From assembly GCA_050300015.1 (NCBI GenBank), contig JBNKWZ010000014.1:30254-94253 (forward strand): a stretch of DNA of 64,000 bases, read 5' to 3'. A program made the position numbers and the translations under genes. Origin of the DNA: CAYZQH01 sp050300015. Lineage in GTDB: Bacteria > Pseudomonadota > Gammaproteobacteria > Pseudomonadales > Cellvibrionaceae. The notes under the pieces were generated by a model. That model worked only from the letters and a program-made list of their open reading frames with translations, was not told where the DNA came from and made no database searches. This document shows, piece after piece, positions 63,228-64,000 of the stretch. Numbering within the stretch: position 1 is the stretch's first letter; each line of letters opens with the position of its first letter.

Positions 63228-63542
63228 CGGCCATAGGGCCGAGTCGCATTTCTTTACTTGCCTAAAGACAAAAGTGTCTGGAACAATTTTGATCATCGAA
63301 GATGCCCGCAGGGCAAAGTGCATGGACGCACTTTGATAAACGCAACGCAAAGAAATGACACCCGACACCCCGGTCGCTTTGCGACTCCCTGCACGCCCAG
63401 CACCATTTTGCAGGTCGCGGTGAATGCCAATCATTCGGGCCATCCCTGGCCCTCACCGCAAGGGCGGCTACGCCGTGCAAAACTGCTATCCTGCAGTTTT
63501 GTCCAGAAGCGCCACCACTAAAATATCCGTGATGGATATTTT
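63228..63542. repeat. String of eight or more short hairpins
   Basis: Perfect inverted repeats follow each other every 15-60 bases: CGGCC/GGCCG at 63228-63241, AGACA/TGTCT at 63266-63279, TGCCC/GGGCA at 63303-63315, AAAGTGC/GCACTTT at 63315-63334, GTCGC/GCGAC at 63373-63385, GGGCCA/TGGCCC at 63437-63452, GGCG/CGCC at 63463-63474, CAAAACTGC/GCAGTTTTG at 63478-63501 and AAAATATCC/GGATATTTT at 63520-63542. Loops are 3-8 bases. The stems share no sequence with each other. Open frames here are short, overlap on both strands, and are not supported. Confidence 0.7.
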
Positions 63543-63927
63543 GCCCTTCAAAATGATGCTTTCGTTTGCGGGGTGTATGGGGGTTAAGAGATAGTCGATC
63601 CAATTAAAGGGATAGAAGCCAAAAATAGCAGCCATTGCCTAGAAGAGATTTGGGCTGATTACCTTTTGAACTTTTCCGGCTTTCATATAGGTTGATTTGT
63701 ACGCCACGATTAGGCTTTTGATTATTAAGGTCTTTTTTAATGGCCTCGCGTTCCACCCGAGATATACGGAATCTTTCCCTATTTTAAACAGGGATTTTTT
63801 CCGCCTAATAACAATGTTATGTCTCCCCGTGCCCATTAAATACCACATAAAATCAATGCATTATGGTTTTTGGCGGTATATTGGCGTAGTGCTGACGTCA
63901 CGGATTAATCAACTATTGGTATACATT
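63543..63927. other. AT-rich region without a confident gene
   Basis: About 385 bases, more AT-rich than the rest of the window from about 63640. Two overlapping frames of 69 and 82 codons on opposite strands have no recognised features. The change in base composition toward the window end suggests a more recently acquired region begins here. Confidence 0.4.
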
Positions 63928-63953
63928 TATGACTCTAACAATTGAGAGTCATA
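63928..63953. promoter_or_regulatory. Operator-like inverted repeat
   Basis: TATGACTCT (63928-63936) and AGAGTCATA (63945-63953) are perfect complements around 8 bases. It lies 4 bases before an ATG and directly after TATACAT, which could be a -10 box. The arrangement is typical of a self-regulating DNA-binding protein. Confidence 0.55.
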
Positions 63954-63957
63954 AGAA

Positions 63958-64000
63958 ATGGACATGAAAGCTAAATCATCAATCATTCGAAAACACAGAA
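63958..64000 (+). CDS. Start of a gene cut by the window end, possibly a helix-turn-helix regulator
   Basis: ATG at 63958 opens a frame that is still open at the last base; 14 codons are visible, beginning MDMKAKSSIIRKHR. A second ATG follows two codons later. The basic start and the perfect palindrome just upstream fit a small autoregulated DNA-binding protein, but 14 residues cannot establish the family. Confidence 0.35.
   Translation, partial: MDMKAKSSIIRKHR

Noticed and set aside
63168..63603. Overlapping frames of 87-113 codons on both strands
   Set aside because: They run through the hairpin string, have no ribosome sites or known features, and contradict each other.
1..64000. CRISPR arrays, prophage, restriction or other defence islands, tRNA or rRNA genes
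   Set aside because: Read on both strands by eye; no regular spaced repeats, phage structural genes, defence genes or RNA gene signatures were found.

Overview
The window is chromosomal DNA from a free-living gammaproteobacterium. Class I adenylate cyclase, the lptM-lysA-dapF-DUF484 block, rsmD/coaD opposite ftsY-ftsE-ftsX-rpoH, and an algP/FKBP/algQ/dsbB neighbourhood like that of Pseudomonas all point there. The complete gsp operon ending in gspN and the gliding-type energised operon suggest a marine polysaccharide degrader of the Cellvibrionales type. That placement is inference. There is no rRNA, tRNA, CRISPR array, prophage or intact insertion sequence.

Layout. 1-3.3 kb: end of a minor-pilin operon (pseudopilin tail, PilV-, PilW- and a very large PilX-like protein). 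3.3-6.7 kb: DUF484, dapF, lysA and a short lptM lipoprotein gene, with two tandem copies of a hairpin-rich repeat between dapF and DUF484. 6.8-9.6 kb: Kdo kinase and two glycosyltransferases, one with sialyltransferase-fold motifs. 9.6-22 kb: cyaA, a SapC-family gene, pbpC with its alpha-2-macroglobulin partner, and a secreted lipoprotein. 22-32 kb: coaD, rsmD, ftsYEX, rpoH, then a ROK kinase-mtfA-rlmD-ygjP-trmB operon. A MITE-like element fills the ftsY-ftsE gap. 32-40 kb: algP, Mip-like FKBP, a WD40 lipoprotein, rsd/algQ, dsbB, an orphan FliL, gshA and a small conserved gene. Two more copies of the hairpin repeat lie here. 40.3-52.9 kb: type II secretion operon gspCDEFGHIJKLMN followed by apbE. 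53.6-63.1 kb: an envelope-machine locus with a beta-rich secreted protein, three TPR proteins (two of them lipoproteins), a small secreted protein, a TolQ/ExbB-type channel, two ExbD proteins and an AgmX/TonB-like transducer. 63.1-64 kb: a string of hairpins, AT-rich DNA, and an operator-like palindrome before a gene cut by the window end.

Most novel: (1) a four-copy dispersed repeat of about 170 bp that folds into successive hairpins enclosed by a closing stem with compensatory changes; (2) the Agl/Glt-like proton-driven envelope locus, in which the first ExbD has Asn where the proton-carrying Asp is expected; (3) two inverted-repeat-bounded elements that appear to share end sequences; (4) the hairpin string at the right end. 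All structures were read by eye; no folding, alignment or database search was run.
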